Positions 6,432 to 13,257 of a stretch of DNA of 14,667 nucleotides are shown here, piece by piece; position 1 is the stretch's first letter; the number at the start of each line of letters is the position of its first letter. Source of the stretch: Actinomycetota bacterium. Lineage in GTDB: Bacteria > Actinomycetota > Nitriliruptoria > Nitriliruptorales > JAHWKO01. The stretch lies in contig JAHWKO010000060.1 in the NCBI GenBank assembly GCA_019347855.1, forward strand, positions 1 to 14,667. The letters run 5' to 3'. The notes under the pieces were generated by a model that worked only from the letters and a program-made list of their open reading frames with translations, was not told the origin of the DNA and ran no database searches. Position numbers and translations under genes: made by a program.

Positions 6432-6452
6432 GTAGTTAGTTTACTGCGCAAT
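6432..6452 (-). promoter_or_regulatory. A/T-rich island in the pirin upstream region
   Basis: The stretch GTAGTTAGTTTACTGCGCAA, 30-50 bp upstream of the pirin start, stands out in 70% GC surroundings. It contains the tandem TAGTTAGT. It is a likely promoter or operator site, but I cannot place convincing -35 and -10 boxes at standard spacing. Confidence 0.35.
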
Positions 6453-6477
6453 CATCACGGCGACCGCTCAGCCTCGT

Positions 6478-6512
6478 GTCCCGTCACGGGCCCGGGACGT
6501 CGCGACATGTCG
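6478..6512. promoter_or_regulatory. Cluster of short perfect palindromes upstream of the AAA+ gene
   Basis: Three perfect palindromes crowd 35 bp: CCCGT-C-ACGGG (6480-6490), GTCGCGAC (6499-6506) and CGACATGTCG (6503-6512). GTCCCG (6478-6483) can also pair with CGGGAC (6493-6498). Together they suggest a binding region for a dimeric protein, or structured DNA, next to the TATA repeats that follow. Confidence 0.45.
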
Positions 6513-6520
6513 GGACATTC

Positions 6521-6548
6521 CCTATAGTTTCCTATAGTTCCTATACTT
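6521..6548 (+). repeat. Three tandem 9-10 bp repeats (CCTATAGTT type)
   Basis: CCTATAGTTT (6521-6530), CCTATAGTT (6531-6539) and CCTATACTT (6540-6548) lie head to tail, 25 bp before the GTG of the AAA+ gene. Each holds a good -10-like hexamer (TATAGT, TATAGT, TATACT), so this is probably the promoter. The tandem arrangement at about one helical turn also resembles short iterons. Confidence 0.8.
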
Positions 6549-6572
6549 CTCTACGCCCCGGAGGCATGGAGG

Positions 6573-7736
6573 GTGGATCCCTTCCGCGAGGACGTTCCCG
6601 TCGACGGGCTGCTGCCACGCGCCGCGAACCCCTTCCGTCCGGGCGCGGGCAAGGTCCCGCCGGCGTTCGGTGGGCGCACCGCTCCGCTGCTGGCCGCCAA
6701 GACCGTGGTCGACCGGCTCGCCGTCCCCGCTGACCCGGTCGACCTGCCGGTGTTCCGCGGGTTCCGGGGCACGGGCAAGACCGCACTGATGGCCTACGCC
6801 CGCAGCCACGCCGCGGCGGGCGGCACCGTGACGCTCCACATCGAGGCCGACCCGTCCGACGCCACGCTGGCCGCGACCTGTGCCACCCTCGCCAGGGACG
6901 CGGCTGCCCTGACCACGGACGTCGCCAGCAGCATCGCCAAGCGTCTGGCCGCCTTGGACCTGAAGGGCCGGGTGGAGTTCCACCCCACCCCGGAGGCCGA
7001 TCCGGGGAGCAACATCGAGGCGCTGTTGCACGACCTCGTGCTGCTGGGCGAGGCGCGCCAGGTCGGGATCCTGCTCACGGTCGACGAGGCCCACGAGGCC
7101 GAGCGGCTGCTGCTGCGACCGTTGATCCGGGCGATGCACCGTCACGCGCAGGACGCCCGGGCCTTCGGGGTCATGATCTCGGGCCTTCCCGGCGTGGCCG
7201 ACACGCTCATGGCGGAGGGCCAGACCTACACCGAGCGGCTCATCAGCTTCGACCTCGGCCTGTTGGACCGGGAGGGGACCGCCGACGCCTTGACGGTCCC
7301 GTTCGCCGAGGATGTCGGCATCGAGGTCACCGACGATGCGATCGATGCGGTACACGCCGACGCCGCCGGGTACCCGTGGTTCGTGCAGCTGTGGGGCGCG
7401 AGCCTGTGGAACACCTTGACCCACCGGGGTCCGGTCACCGCCGATGACGTCGAGCGCGCCCGCCCCCACGTGACGACCGCGACCGACCAGTTCTACCGGC
7501 GCCGCTGGTCGCGGGTCCCCGACGGCCGGGCGCGTGACGTCGTTCGGGCGCTGGCTTCACGGGGAGGCGCGGCGGCGATCGGGGAGCTGCTCGCCGACGT
7601 CGGGCTCGAGCAGCACGGCCAGCTGTCTCCGGCCCGGGCCGAGCTGATCGCGCGAGGGCTGGTGTTCGCGCCGTCCCACGGTCGGCTGGCGTTCACCGTC
7701 CCCGGTTTCGACCGTTGGGTGGTCGACCACACGTGA
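6573..7736 (+). CDS. Orphan AAA+ ATPase, Orc1/Cdc6-like architecture
   Basis: 387 residues. It opens with NPFRPGAGKVPPAFGGR, the start seen in a widespread but poorly characterized group of actinobacterial ATP-binding proteins. Walker A is GFRGTGKT (63-70), Walker B is ILLTVDEAH (Asp171, Glu172), and a sensor-1-like segment follows (FGVMISGLPGV). FVQLWGASLW and TDQFYRRRWSRV lie in the lid region. The last 70 or so residues (RALASRGGAAAIGELLADVG and LVFAPSHGRLAFTVPGF) read as a winged helix. This layout is shared with archaeal Orc1/Cdc6 and related P-loop proteins, so ATP-dependent DNA binding is likely; its role is unknown. The start is GTG 6573: GGAGG (6560-6564) is 8 nt upstream, and the ATG at 6566 is out of frame. 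RNase Z starts 9 bp after its stop. Confidence 0.75.
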   Translation: MDPFREDVPVDGLLPRAANPFRPGAGKVPPAFGGRTAPLLAAKTVVDRLAVPADPVDLPVFRGFRGTGKTALMAYARSHAAAGGTVTLHIEADPSDATLAATCATLARDAAALTTDVASSIAKRLAALDLKGRVEFHPTPEADPGSNIEALLHDLVLLGEARQVGILLTVDEAHEAERLLLRPLIRAMHRHAQDARAFGVMISGLPGVADTLMAEGQTYTERLISFDLGLLDREGTADALTVPFAEDVGIEVTDDAIDAVHADAAGYPWFVQLWGASLWNTLTHRGPVTADDVERARPHVTTATDQFYRRRWSRVPDGRARDVVRALASRGGAAAIGELLADVGLEQHGQLSPARAELIARGLVFAPSHGRLAFTVPGFDRWVVDHT

Positions 7737-7745
7737 GAGGTGCAC

Positions 7746-8684
7746 ATGTCCGCGCGTGAACTGGTCGTGCTGGGAACGGCGAGCCAGGTCCCCACGCGGG
7801 AGCGCAACCACAACGGCTACCTCCTGCGCTGGGACGCGAGCGCGTTCCTGTTCGATCCGGGCGAGGGCACGCAGCGGCAGATGACCCACGCGGGGGTGTC
7901 GGCTGCGTCGGTCACCCACATCTGCATCACCCACTTCCACGGGGACCACTGCCTCGGTCTGCCGGGTGTGCTGCAGCGGATGTCCTTGGACGGCGTGTCG
8001 CGGCCGGTTGAGCTCCTGTTCCCGGCGTCGGGTGCCCCCTACGTCGACCGGCTGGTCGACGCCGCGATCCACCACGGCGGGGTCGACCTGCGGCGCCGCC
8101 CGCTCGATGACGGCGACACCGTCGCCGTCGGCGATCTCACCCTCACGGGCCGGGCGCTGGAGCACAGCGCCCCGACCCTGGGCTGGCGGCTCGAGGAACC
8201 CGACGGGCGGACCATGCTGCCGGACCGGCTGGCGGAGGCGGGCGTGTCCGGTCCCGACGTGGGCCGTCTCCAACGCGAGGGAGCGGTCGAGGTGGACGGC
8301 CGGACCGTCCGGCTGGAGGAGGTGAGCGTGCCGCGGGCCGGGCAGCGGTTCGCGTTCGTGATGGACACCGCACCCTGTGCCGCGGCCGAGGAGCTAGCCC
8401 GGGACGTCGATCTGCTCGTGTGCGAGGCGACCTTCCTGTCCGAGCACGCCGACCTGGCCGCCGGGTACCGCCACCTGACCGCGGCCGATGCGGCGCGTCT
8501 CGCGGACCGGGCCGGCGCCCGACGGCTCGTGCTGACCCACTTCTCGCAGCGCTACCCGGACCTGGCCGGGTTCGCGGAGGAGGCGGGCGCGATCTTCGAC
8601 GAGGTCGTCGTGGCGCGTGACCTCGACCGCATCCCGCTACCGGAGCGTCCGCCGCGCCCGGTCGACCGCGCCGACGCCCACTAG
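7746..8684 (+). CDS. rnz: Ribonuclease Z (tRNA 3'-processing), metallo-beta-lactamase fold
   Basis: 312 residues, normal for short-form RNase Z, which cuts pre-tRNA after the discriminator base. Marks in order: LVVLGTASQVPTRERNHNGY, FDPGEGTQRQM, the zinc motif THFHGDHCLGLPG (His63, His65, Asp67, His68), LEHSAPTLGWRLEE, FVMDTAPC (metal-bridging Asp; the family usually has SGDT), CEATFLSEH, HLTAADAARLADRAGARRLVLTHFSQRY. All expected metal ligands are present. ATG 7746 has GAGAGG 5 nt upstream; a GTG at 7740 is in frame but overlaps that ribosome site. It follows the AAA+ gene by 9 bp and is probably cotranscribed with it. It ends before a hairpin at 8720. A related MBL phosphodiesterase is a weaker alternative. 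Confidence 0.9.
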   Translation: MSARELVVLGTASQVPTRERNHNGYLLRWDASAFLFDPGEGTQRQMTHAGVSAASVTHICITHFHGDHCLGLPGVLQRMSLDGVSRPVELLFPASGAPYVDRLVDAAIHHGGVDLRRRPLDDGDTVAVGDLTLTGRALEHSAPTLGWRLEEPDGRTMLPDRLAEAGVSGPDVGRLQREGAVEVDGRTVRLEEVSVPRAGQRFAFVMDTAPCAAAEELARDVDLLVCEATFLSEHADLAAGYRHLTAADAARLADRAGARRLVLTHFSQRYPDLAGFAEEAGAIFDEVVVARDLDRIPLPERPPRPVDRADAH

Positions 8685-8719
8685 TCCGTCGGCGCGCTGG
8701 ACGGATCCCAGGCGGGCCG

Positions 8720-8757
8720 CCACACGCCCGGCAGTGCGACACCTACCGGGCGTGTGG
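8720..8757 (+). terminator. Hairpin after RNase Z
   Basis: CCACACGCCCGG (8720-8731) and CCGGGCGTGTGG (8746-8757) make a perfect 12-bp stem with a 14-nt loop, 36 bp after the RNase Z stop. No T run follows, as is common in high-GC actinobacteria. It may end the AAA+-RNase Z transcript or be part of the 5' leader of the LuxR gene. Confidence 0.6.
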
Positions 8758-8788
8758 ACGGCCAGCCTCGTCGCTCGCATGATGTGGG

Positions 8789-8811
8789 CCGTCTCCCGCC
8801 GTGGGAGGCGG
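8789..8811 (+). promoter_or_regulatory. Leader hairpin before the LAL regulator
   Basis: CCGTCTCCC and GGGAGGCGG form a 9-bp stem with one G-T pair and a 5-nt loop. It ends 9 bp before the ribosome site GAGGG (8821-8825) of the LuxR gene. Its position suggests an effect on translation or on readthrough from upstream, but nothing else supports this. Confidence 0.35.
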
Positions 8812-8831
8812 ACGATCCTCGAGGGCTGCCG

Positions 8832-11390
8832 ATGATCCTAGAACGGGAGGAGGAGCTAGAGAGGCTGTCCAGCGTCCTCGATGACGCCGATGGCCAGGTG
8901 GTGCTGGTTCGAGGGGAGGCCGGCATCGGGAAGACCACGCTCATCGACCGGTTCTCCGCCGAGGTGGGCGACTGCGCTCGGGTCCTGATGGGCAGGTGTG
9001 ACGACCTGCTGACGCCGCAGCCGTTCGCCCCGGTGTACGACATCGCCAGGCACGAACCCGCCGTCGCACGATCCCTCGCCGAGGGCGACCGTCGAGCGGT
9101 CATGGAGAGCCTCCTCGAACTGCTGTCCCGGCCGCCCCGCCCGACCGTTCTCATCATCGAAGACACGCAGTGGGCCGACGAGGCCACGCTCGACGCCATC
9201 CGGTTCCTCGGACGACGGATCGGTCGGACCGACGGGGTGCTCGTCCTGACCTACCGGGACGGCGAGGTGGCAGGCGACCACCCGTTGCGTCAGGTGATCG
9301 GTCAACTTCCACCTGCGAACGTGGTGCGGCTGCAGCTGCAACCTCTCTCCGCCGATGCCGTCTCCGCGATGATCGGTGAGCGACTGTTCCCGGCCGACGA
9401 GGTGCTCGCGCTGACCGGTGGGAACCCGCTGTTCGTGGCCGAGGTGGTCGCCTCCGGCACGGAGGAGGTCCCACCGTCCGTCCAGGACTCGGTCCTAGCG
9501 CGGGCGTCGAAGGTCTCGCCGGCGGCTCGGCAGCTCCTCCACGTGGCCGCCGTGGTCCCGGGCGGGATGGAGCGGAGCCTCCTGCAGGCCGTCCTCGCAC
9601 CCAGCCCCGGTCACCTGAACGAGTGCGTGCAGCACGGCCTGCTGTCCGTCGTCGGTGACACGGTGTCCTTCCGCCACGAGCTGCAACGCCGGGCGGTGGA
9701 GTCCGCGATCCCGGTCGAGGACCGTCGTGCGCTGAACCAGCGGATCCTCGACCTCCTCGGCGGCAGGGGGGAACCGGCGCGGCTGGTCCACCACGCTCGA
9801 GAAGCCGGGGACGTGGAGGCGCTCGCCGAGCACGCCCCGCTGGCCGCGCGGTTGGCCGCGTCGCTGGGGAGCCAGCGCGAGGCGGTCGCGCACTTCCGTG
9901 AGCTGGCAGCCCACACGGACCGGTTCGATCCGGCCGAACGGGCCGCGCTGCTCGAGGACTGGGCGCGGTCGGAGACCGACCTCGGCGACGCCAGGGCCGT
10001 CGAGCTCGTGACCGAGGCTATCGCCCTGCGCCGTGCGCTCGGTGACGACGTGGCGCTGGGACGCACCCTCACGTTCGCGGTCAGCGTCTACGAGCGCAAC
10101 GCGATGACGGAGGCCGCGGACGCCTGCGCTGAGGAGGCCGTGGTGCTCCTCGGTGCCCGACCGCCCAGCGCCGCGCTGGCCGCAGCGCTGACCCAGCAGG
10201 CCTGGTTGTGCTTCATGCGCGGGACCGAGGACCGCCGCGCCGCGGAGCTGGCGGAGCAGGCCGTTCAGATGGCCGAGGAGGTCGACGACGAACTGGCGGC
10301 GGTGCGCGCGATGACGTGGAAGGGCGCGATCGCGTACAACAGTGGCGATCGTGCGGGCTTCCCGCTCGTGGAGGAGGCACACCAGCGCGCAGCCAAGGCG
10401 GGGTTCCGGTACGAGGAGACGATCGCCCTCGTGAACCTGGCCGGGATGAGTGCCGACGTCCGCGAGGTCGCCAGAGCCGCGGACCTCGTCCGACGTGCCC
10501 GCGACACGGCAGCACGCCACGAGATCCCGTCCTTGGAGGCCTACACCCAGGCGATGTACGCGGAGATCCTGTTGTGGCAGGGCGACTGGGAGACGGCCGA
10601 GGACACCGCGGCCGTTGCGCTGGACGGTGCCCCGCACGCGGCGATCGTCGCCTGGCGGGTCCTCGGACAGCTCCAGGCGCGTCGGGGTCGTTCGGAAGCC
10701 GACGGCATCCTCGATCGTGTCTGGTCCCTCGCGGAGCAGACCGGTGAGCTCCAGCAGCTGGACCCCGCGGCCTCGGTCCTGGCGGAGTACGCATGGCTCG
10801 CCGACGACCACGACGAGGACCGCCTTGCGATCATCGCGTCCACCACGGAGAGGTCGCTTCAGGCCGGCCCGCCGTGGCCGAGCGGGGCGCTGGTGTTCTG
10901 GGCGTGGAAGCTCGGTCTGCTGGACGCGATCCCCGAGCACACGCCGCACCACTACCGGGCGATCATCGAGGGATGGCCGGAGGTCGCCGCGGAGTTCTGG
11001 CGGTCGCGTGGCGTGCCCTACGAGGAGGCGCTTGCGCTCATGCACGGGCAGGAGCAGGACCGGCTGCGCGCCCTTGAGATCCTCGAGGGGCTCGGAGCGC
11101 GGGCGGCCGCCGACCGGGTCCGCCGTGGCCTCCGCGAGGAGGGCGTCCGGGTCCCGCGAGGTCGGTCGGTCTCGGCCCGTTCGCACGCGGCCGGGCTTAC
11201 CGCACGGCAGGCGGAGGTGCTCGACCTGCTCGCCGAGGGCCTGTCCAACCCCGAGATCGCCGACCGGCTGTTCATCTCCCACCGCACCGTGGAGAACCAC
11301 GTCGCGGCGGTGCTGATGAAGCTCGACGTGCCCGACCGGCACGCCGCTGTCGAGTTCGCGCGTGACGTCGGCCTCGTCCGAGGTTCCTGA
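8832..11390 (+). CDS. LuxR-family regulator of the large ATP-binding (LAL/MalT-like) type
   Basis: 852 residues. The N-terminal STAND-type ATPase domain has Walker A VRGEAGIGKTTL (G28-T36), Walker B VLIIEDTQWAD and the sensor ALTGGNPLFVAEVV. A long helical region follows with TPR-like repeats (for example AELAEQAVQMAEEVDDELAA and WQGDWETAEDTAAVAL). The C-terminus is a clear LuxR helix-turn-helix: LTARQAEVLDLLAEGLSNPE, IADRLFISHRTVENHVAAVL, MKLDVPDRHAAVEFAR. Such regulators bind ATP and an inducer, oligomerize and activate nearby genes. ATG 8832 is chosen because GAGGG lies 6 nt upstream and MILEREEELE is the usual family start; the GTG at 8754 would add an unlike 26-residue leader. The likely target is the downstream nickel-binding/secreted-protein operon, judged only by adjacency. 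Confidence 0.92.
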   Translation: MILEREEELERLSSVLDDADGQVVLVRGEAGIGKTTLIDRFSAEVGDCARVLMGRCDDLLTPQPFAPVYDIARHEPAVARSLAEGDRRAVMESLLELLSRPPRPTVLIIEDTQWADEATLDAIRFLGRRIGRTDGVLVLTYRDGEVAGDHPLRQVIGQLPPANVVRLQLQPLSADAVSAMIGERLFPADEVLALTGGNPLFVAEVVASGTEEVPPSVQDSVLARASKVSPAARQLLHVAAVVPGGMERSLLQAVLAPSPGHLNECVQHGLLSVVGDTVSFRHELQRRAVESAIPVEDRRALNQRILDLLGGRGEPARLVHHAREAGDVEALAEHAPLAARLAASLGSQREAVAHFRELAAHTDRFDPAERAALLEDWARSETDLGDARAVELVTEAIALRRALGDDVALGRTLTFAVSVYERNAMTEAADACAEEAVVLLGARPPSAALAAALTQQAWLCFMRGTEDRRAAELAEQAVQMAEEVDDELAAVRAMTWKGAIAYNSGDRAGFPLVEEAHQRAAKAGFRYEETIALVNLAGMSADVREVARAADLVRRARDTAARHEIPSLEAYTQAMYAEILLWQGDWETAEDTAAVALDGAPHAAIVAWRVLGQLQARRGRSEADGILDRVWSLAEQTGELQQLDPAASVLAEYAWLADDHDEDRLAIIASTTERSLQAGPPWPSGALVFWAWKLGLLDAIPEHTPHHYRAIIEGWPEVAAEFWRSRGVPYEEALALMHGQEQDRLRALEILEGLGARAAADRVRRGLREEGVRVPRGRSVSARSHAAGLTARQAEVLDLLAEGLSNPEIADRLFISHRTVENHVAAVLMKLDVPDRHAAVEFARDVGLVRGS

Positions 11391-11395
11391 CCCAG

Positions 11396-11431
11396 AACTA
11401 GGTGGTCGTCTCCGGGAAGTAGGTGGTCGAC
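11396..11431 (+). promoter_or_regulatory. Helically phased direct repeat upstream of the SCO4226-like operon
   Basis: AACTAGGTGGTCGTC (11396-11410) and AAGTAGGTGGTCGAC (11417-11431) differ at 2 of 15 positions and repeat at 21 bp, two helical turns, so both face the same side of the DNA. They lie 80-115 bp before the ATG at 11511, where an activator would bind. The adjacent LAL regulator is the natural candidate; this is inference. Confidence 0.6.
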
Positions 11432-11469
11432 CCTCAGGGCGGCCGGACCCGTCGTCCGTAGCGTCGCTC

Positions 11470-11492
11470 ACGTTCCACGGATGGAACGTTCC
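11470..11492. promoter_or_regulatory. Inverted repeat near the SCO4226-like start
   Basis: ACGTTCC (11470-11476) and GGAACGT (11483-11489) form a 7-bp inverted repeat with a 6-nt centre. The overlapping GGAACGTTCC (11483-11492) is itself a perfect 10-bp palindrome. The result is TTCC/GGAA half-sites in three alternating orientations, 18 bp before the start codon and just before the ribosome site. It could be a repressor site or a leader hairpin. Confidence 0.5.
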
Positions 11493-11510
11493 GAGAACCG
11501 GAGGGATCCG

Positions 11511-11762
11511 ATGTCACTGTTCATGGATGTGCACACGATCGAAGGAGGGGTGTCGGCCACCGATGTGGCCGACGCCCATGAGAAGGACCTCGAGACCCAG
11601 GGGGGCTACGGGGTCAGCTACCTGCGCTACTGGGTGGACGAGGCTGCCGGCAAGATCTTCTGCCTCGTCGAGGCGGACGACGCCGAAGCGGCCAACACCG
11701 TCCACCGCCAAGCGCACGGTCTCGTCGCGGACGAGATCTACCCCGTCTCGGAGCACTCGTGA
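11511..11762 (+). CDS. SCO4226-type nickel-binding protein (DUF4242)
   Basis: 83 residues that match the small ferredoxin-like family typified by Streptomyces SCO4226, a nickel-binding protein of known structure. Seen are the start MSLFMDVHTIEGG, the helix VADAHEKDLETQGGYGVSYL, the strand RYWVDEAAGKIFCLVEA, and the end AANTVHRQAHGLVADEIYPV. His8, His23 (in DAHEKD) and the HRQAH pair are possible metal ligands. The biological role of the family is unclear. ATG 11511 has GGAGGG 5 nt upstream. Its stop overlaps the next start (GTGA, 11759-11762), so the two proteins are made in a coupled way. Control by the upstream direct repeat and inverted repeat is likely. Metal binding here is inferred from the family. 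Confidence 0.85.
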   Translation: MSLFMDVHTIEGGVSATDVADAHEKDLETQGGYGVSYLRYWVDEAAGKIFCLVEADDAEAANTVHRQAHGLVADEIYPVSEHS

Positions 11763-12289
11763 GCGCCCGGGACCGGGGCCGGTCACGCATCCGGCTGCGC
11801 GCGATGACGCTCGCCGTCCTCGGGGCGACGGCCGCGCTCCACATGGTGGTCGGTGCCTCACCGGGCTTCTCTTCCCCGGAGCTCGCGGAGGTCCGCGCGG
11901 CGACCGCCCGGTACCACCGCATCCCTGTCGCCGAGGACGCCGGCTGGCTCCTGCGGTCAGGCCTGGAGCACTGCTTCCAGCACCCTGAACTCGGGGCCAT
12001 GGGGTACCACTACATCAACGTGGACCTCCTCATGGACGCCGGCTTGGATCCTGCGGCCCCCGAAGCGCTGGTGTACGCGCCGGGTCCGAACGGCAAGGAG
12101 CGACTAGCTGCCGTCGAGTGGATCGTTCCCTACGACCTTGCGCCGAGGGACGGACCTGCGCCGACGGTGATGGACCACCCGCTGCACCGCAACGATGCGA
12201 TCGGGGTCTGGGTGCTCCACGCGTGGATCTTCGAGCACAACCCCTCGGGCGTGTTCGCGGACTGGAACCCACGGGTGACCTGTCCCTGA
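11759..12289 (+). CDS. Secreted protein of unknown function, coupled to the SCO4226-like gene
   Basis: 176 residues. An Arg-rich start (RDRGRSRIRLRA) and a hydrophobic segment (MTLAVLGATAALHMVV) form a signal peptide, with cleavage plausible after VGA (residue 33). The mature part has the pattern LEHCFQ..LGAMGYHYIN, PEALVYAPGPNGKERLAAVE, then VLHAWIFEHNPSGVFADWNP and a final VTCP. I know this pattern from unnamed secreted proteins in many bacteria but cannot give it a function. Its only two cysteines (72 and 175) could form a disulfide. The conserved histidines (HYIN, HPLHRN, HAWIFEHNP) suggest a metal site. It starts with GTG 11759, overlapping the previous stop by 4 bp. A hairpin terminator follows the stop. 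Confidence 0.75.
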   Translation: MSARDRGRSRIRLRAMTLAVLGATAALHMVVGASPGFSSPELAEVRAATARYHRIPVAEDAGWLLRSGLEHCFQHPELGAMGYHYINVDLLMDAGLDPAAPEALVYAPGPNGKERLAAVEWIVPYDLAPRDGPAPTVMDHPLHRNDAIGVWVLHAWIFEHNPSGVFADWNPRVTCP

Positions 12290-12306
12290 TCATCCCGCGG
12301 CACCCC

Positions 12307-12336
12307 GGTGGGACGGCCCTGGAGGGTCGTCCCACC
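12307..12336. terminator. Hairpin terminator between convergent genes
   Basis: GGTGGGACG (12307-12315) pairs perfectly with CGTCCCACC (12328-12336). The stem continues inward through a G-T pair and three C-G pairs to a TGGA loop, giving 13 bp. It lies 18 bp after the secreted-protein stop and 19 bp from the hydrolase stop, so it may serve both strands. There is no T run. Confidence 0.8.
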
Positions 12337-12354
12337 GACCGCGACGGGACCCCC

Positions 12355-13185
12355 CTAGGCGGCCGGGGAGGACGCCTCGATGTCGTGGTCGCGCAGGAAC
12401 GCGAGCATGGCCTCGACCATCTCGGGTCCGCCGAACAGCGCCGGATCGTTGTGCCCAGCCGCGTCGAGGGTGACGAACCGCTTCGGCTCGTCCGCTGCTG
12501 CGTACAGCTGACGGCTCTGTTCGAGCGGCACGATCTCGTCACCCTCGACGGCGAGGATCAACACCGGGGCGTCCACCGCCCCGATCCGCTCGACGGTGGC
12601 GTAACGGTCGCGCAGCAGCCACCCCGGCACCGGGCCGTAGTGCACGCGCGCGACGTCGAGCAGGGACGAGAACGGAGAACGCAGCACCAGGGCTGCCGGC
12701 GGCCGGTCGACCGCCAGAGAGGTCGCGACAGCCGCCCCGAGCGACTCACCCAGGTAGATGGTCCGCTCGACGTCGGGGCGCGCGTCGAGCCAGTCCGCGA
12801 CGGCCTCCGCGTCGGTCGCGAGTCCCTCATCGGTCGGTCGTCCGGGGTTGCCGCCGTAGCCCCGGTAGTCGATCAGCAGCACCGACAACCCGACGTCCGA
12901 CAGCGCACGTGCCAGTGGAGCGCGGTGTCCGCGATGGCCGGCGTTGCCGGGGAACACGGCCACGGCGGTCGGTCCCGCGGGGACGAACCAGGCGGCGAGC
13001 TCGAGCCCGTCGGCGGTGGTGAGGGTCACCTCCTCCGCGGTCGGCAGGACCCGTTCGACGGGGCCGGGAGCTCCGGCGGGCAGGTAGATCAGCTGACGCT
13101 GCAGCAACCACGCGAGCGCCAACAACAGGACCAGGACGGCCAGCGCGGGGAGGAGCACCCGCCGAGCGAGACGTCTGACCGACAC
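12355..13185 (-). CDS. Membrane-anchored alpha/beta hydrolase (BEM46/ABHD13-like)
   Basis: 276 residues. One N-terminal membrane helix (residues 11-28, VLLPALAVLVLLLALAWL) preceded by five arginines places the N-terminus inside and the hydrolase outside the membrane. The fold marks are VFPGNAGHRGHRAPLARAL (oxyanion region), LLIDYRGYGGNPGRPTDEGL, nucleophile elbow YLGESLGAAVA (Ser148), LRSPFSSLLDVA, acid AVEGDEIVP (Asp216) and base AAGHND (His245): a full catalytic triad. The order matches the BEM46/ABHD13/ABHD17 group, whose bacterial members have unknown substrates. Start GTG 13185 precedes the signal-like arginines; its ribosome site is weak. It is divergent from the ClpN-like gene, 72 bp apart, and convergent with the secreted-protein operon. 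Confidence 0.88.
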   Translation of the reverse strand: MSVRRLARRVLLPALAVLVLLLALAWLLQRQLIYLPAGAPGPVERVLPTAEEVTLTTADGLELAAWFVPAGPTAVAVFPGNAGHRGHRAPLARALSDVGLSVLLIDYRGYGGNPGRPTDEGLATDAEAVADWLDARPDVERTIYLGESLGAAVATSLAVDRPPAALVLRSPFSSLLDVARVHYGPVPGWLLRDRYATVERIGAVDAPVLILAVEGDEIVPLEQSRQLYAAADEPKRFVTLDAAGHNDPALFGGPEMVEAMLAFLRDHDIEASSPAA

Positions 13186-13257
13186 GCATCCAGCGTAGGC
13201 CCCGCACGCCTCCGGTGAGCGTGTGGTTGCATGGAGGCTCCCGGCGGAGAGGTCGCG

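Noticed and set aside
3377..6451. A 1024-residue minus-strand open frame
   Set aside because: It is Arg/Gly-rich with no family pattern and lies opposite or out of frame with four well-supported genes, a usual artefact of 70% GC.
6566..6568. ATG start for the AAA+ gene
   Set aside because: It is in another frame; the frame with Walker motifs starts at GTG 6573 with GGAGG 8 nt upstream.
6573..8684. Defence island or prophage
   Set aside because: No nuclease, reverse transcriptase, integrase or phage gene accompanies the ATPase; RNase Z is a housekeeping enzyme.
8754..8831. Upstream GTG start for the LAL regulator
   Set aside because: The extra 26 residues are unlike the family, and the ATG at 8832 has a good ribosome site and the family start.
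10450..11316. Plus-strand 288-residue frame inside the LAL gene
   Set aside because: It is a Ser/Arg-rich shadow of the regulator with no recognizable domain.
9495..11471. Minus-strand 658-residue frame opposite the LAL gene
   Set aside because: The composition is typical of antisense frames in high-GC DNA, and it lies wholly opposite a well-supported gene.
13231..13233. ATG start for the ClpN-like gene
   Set aside because: No ribosome site precedes it, while GTG 13258 has GGAGAGG at 5 nt. It remains possible.
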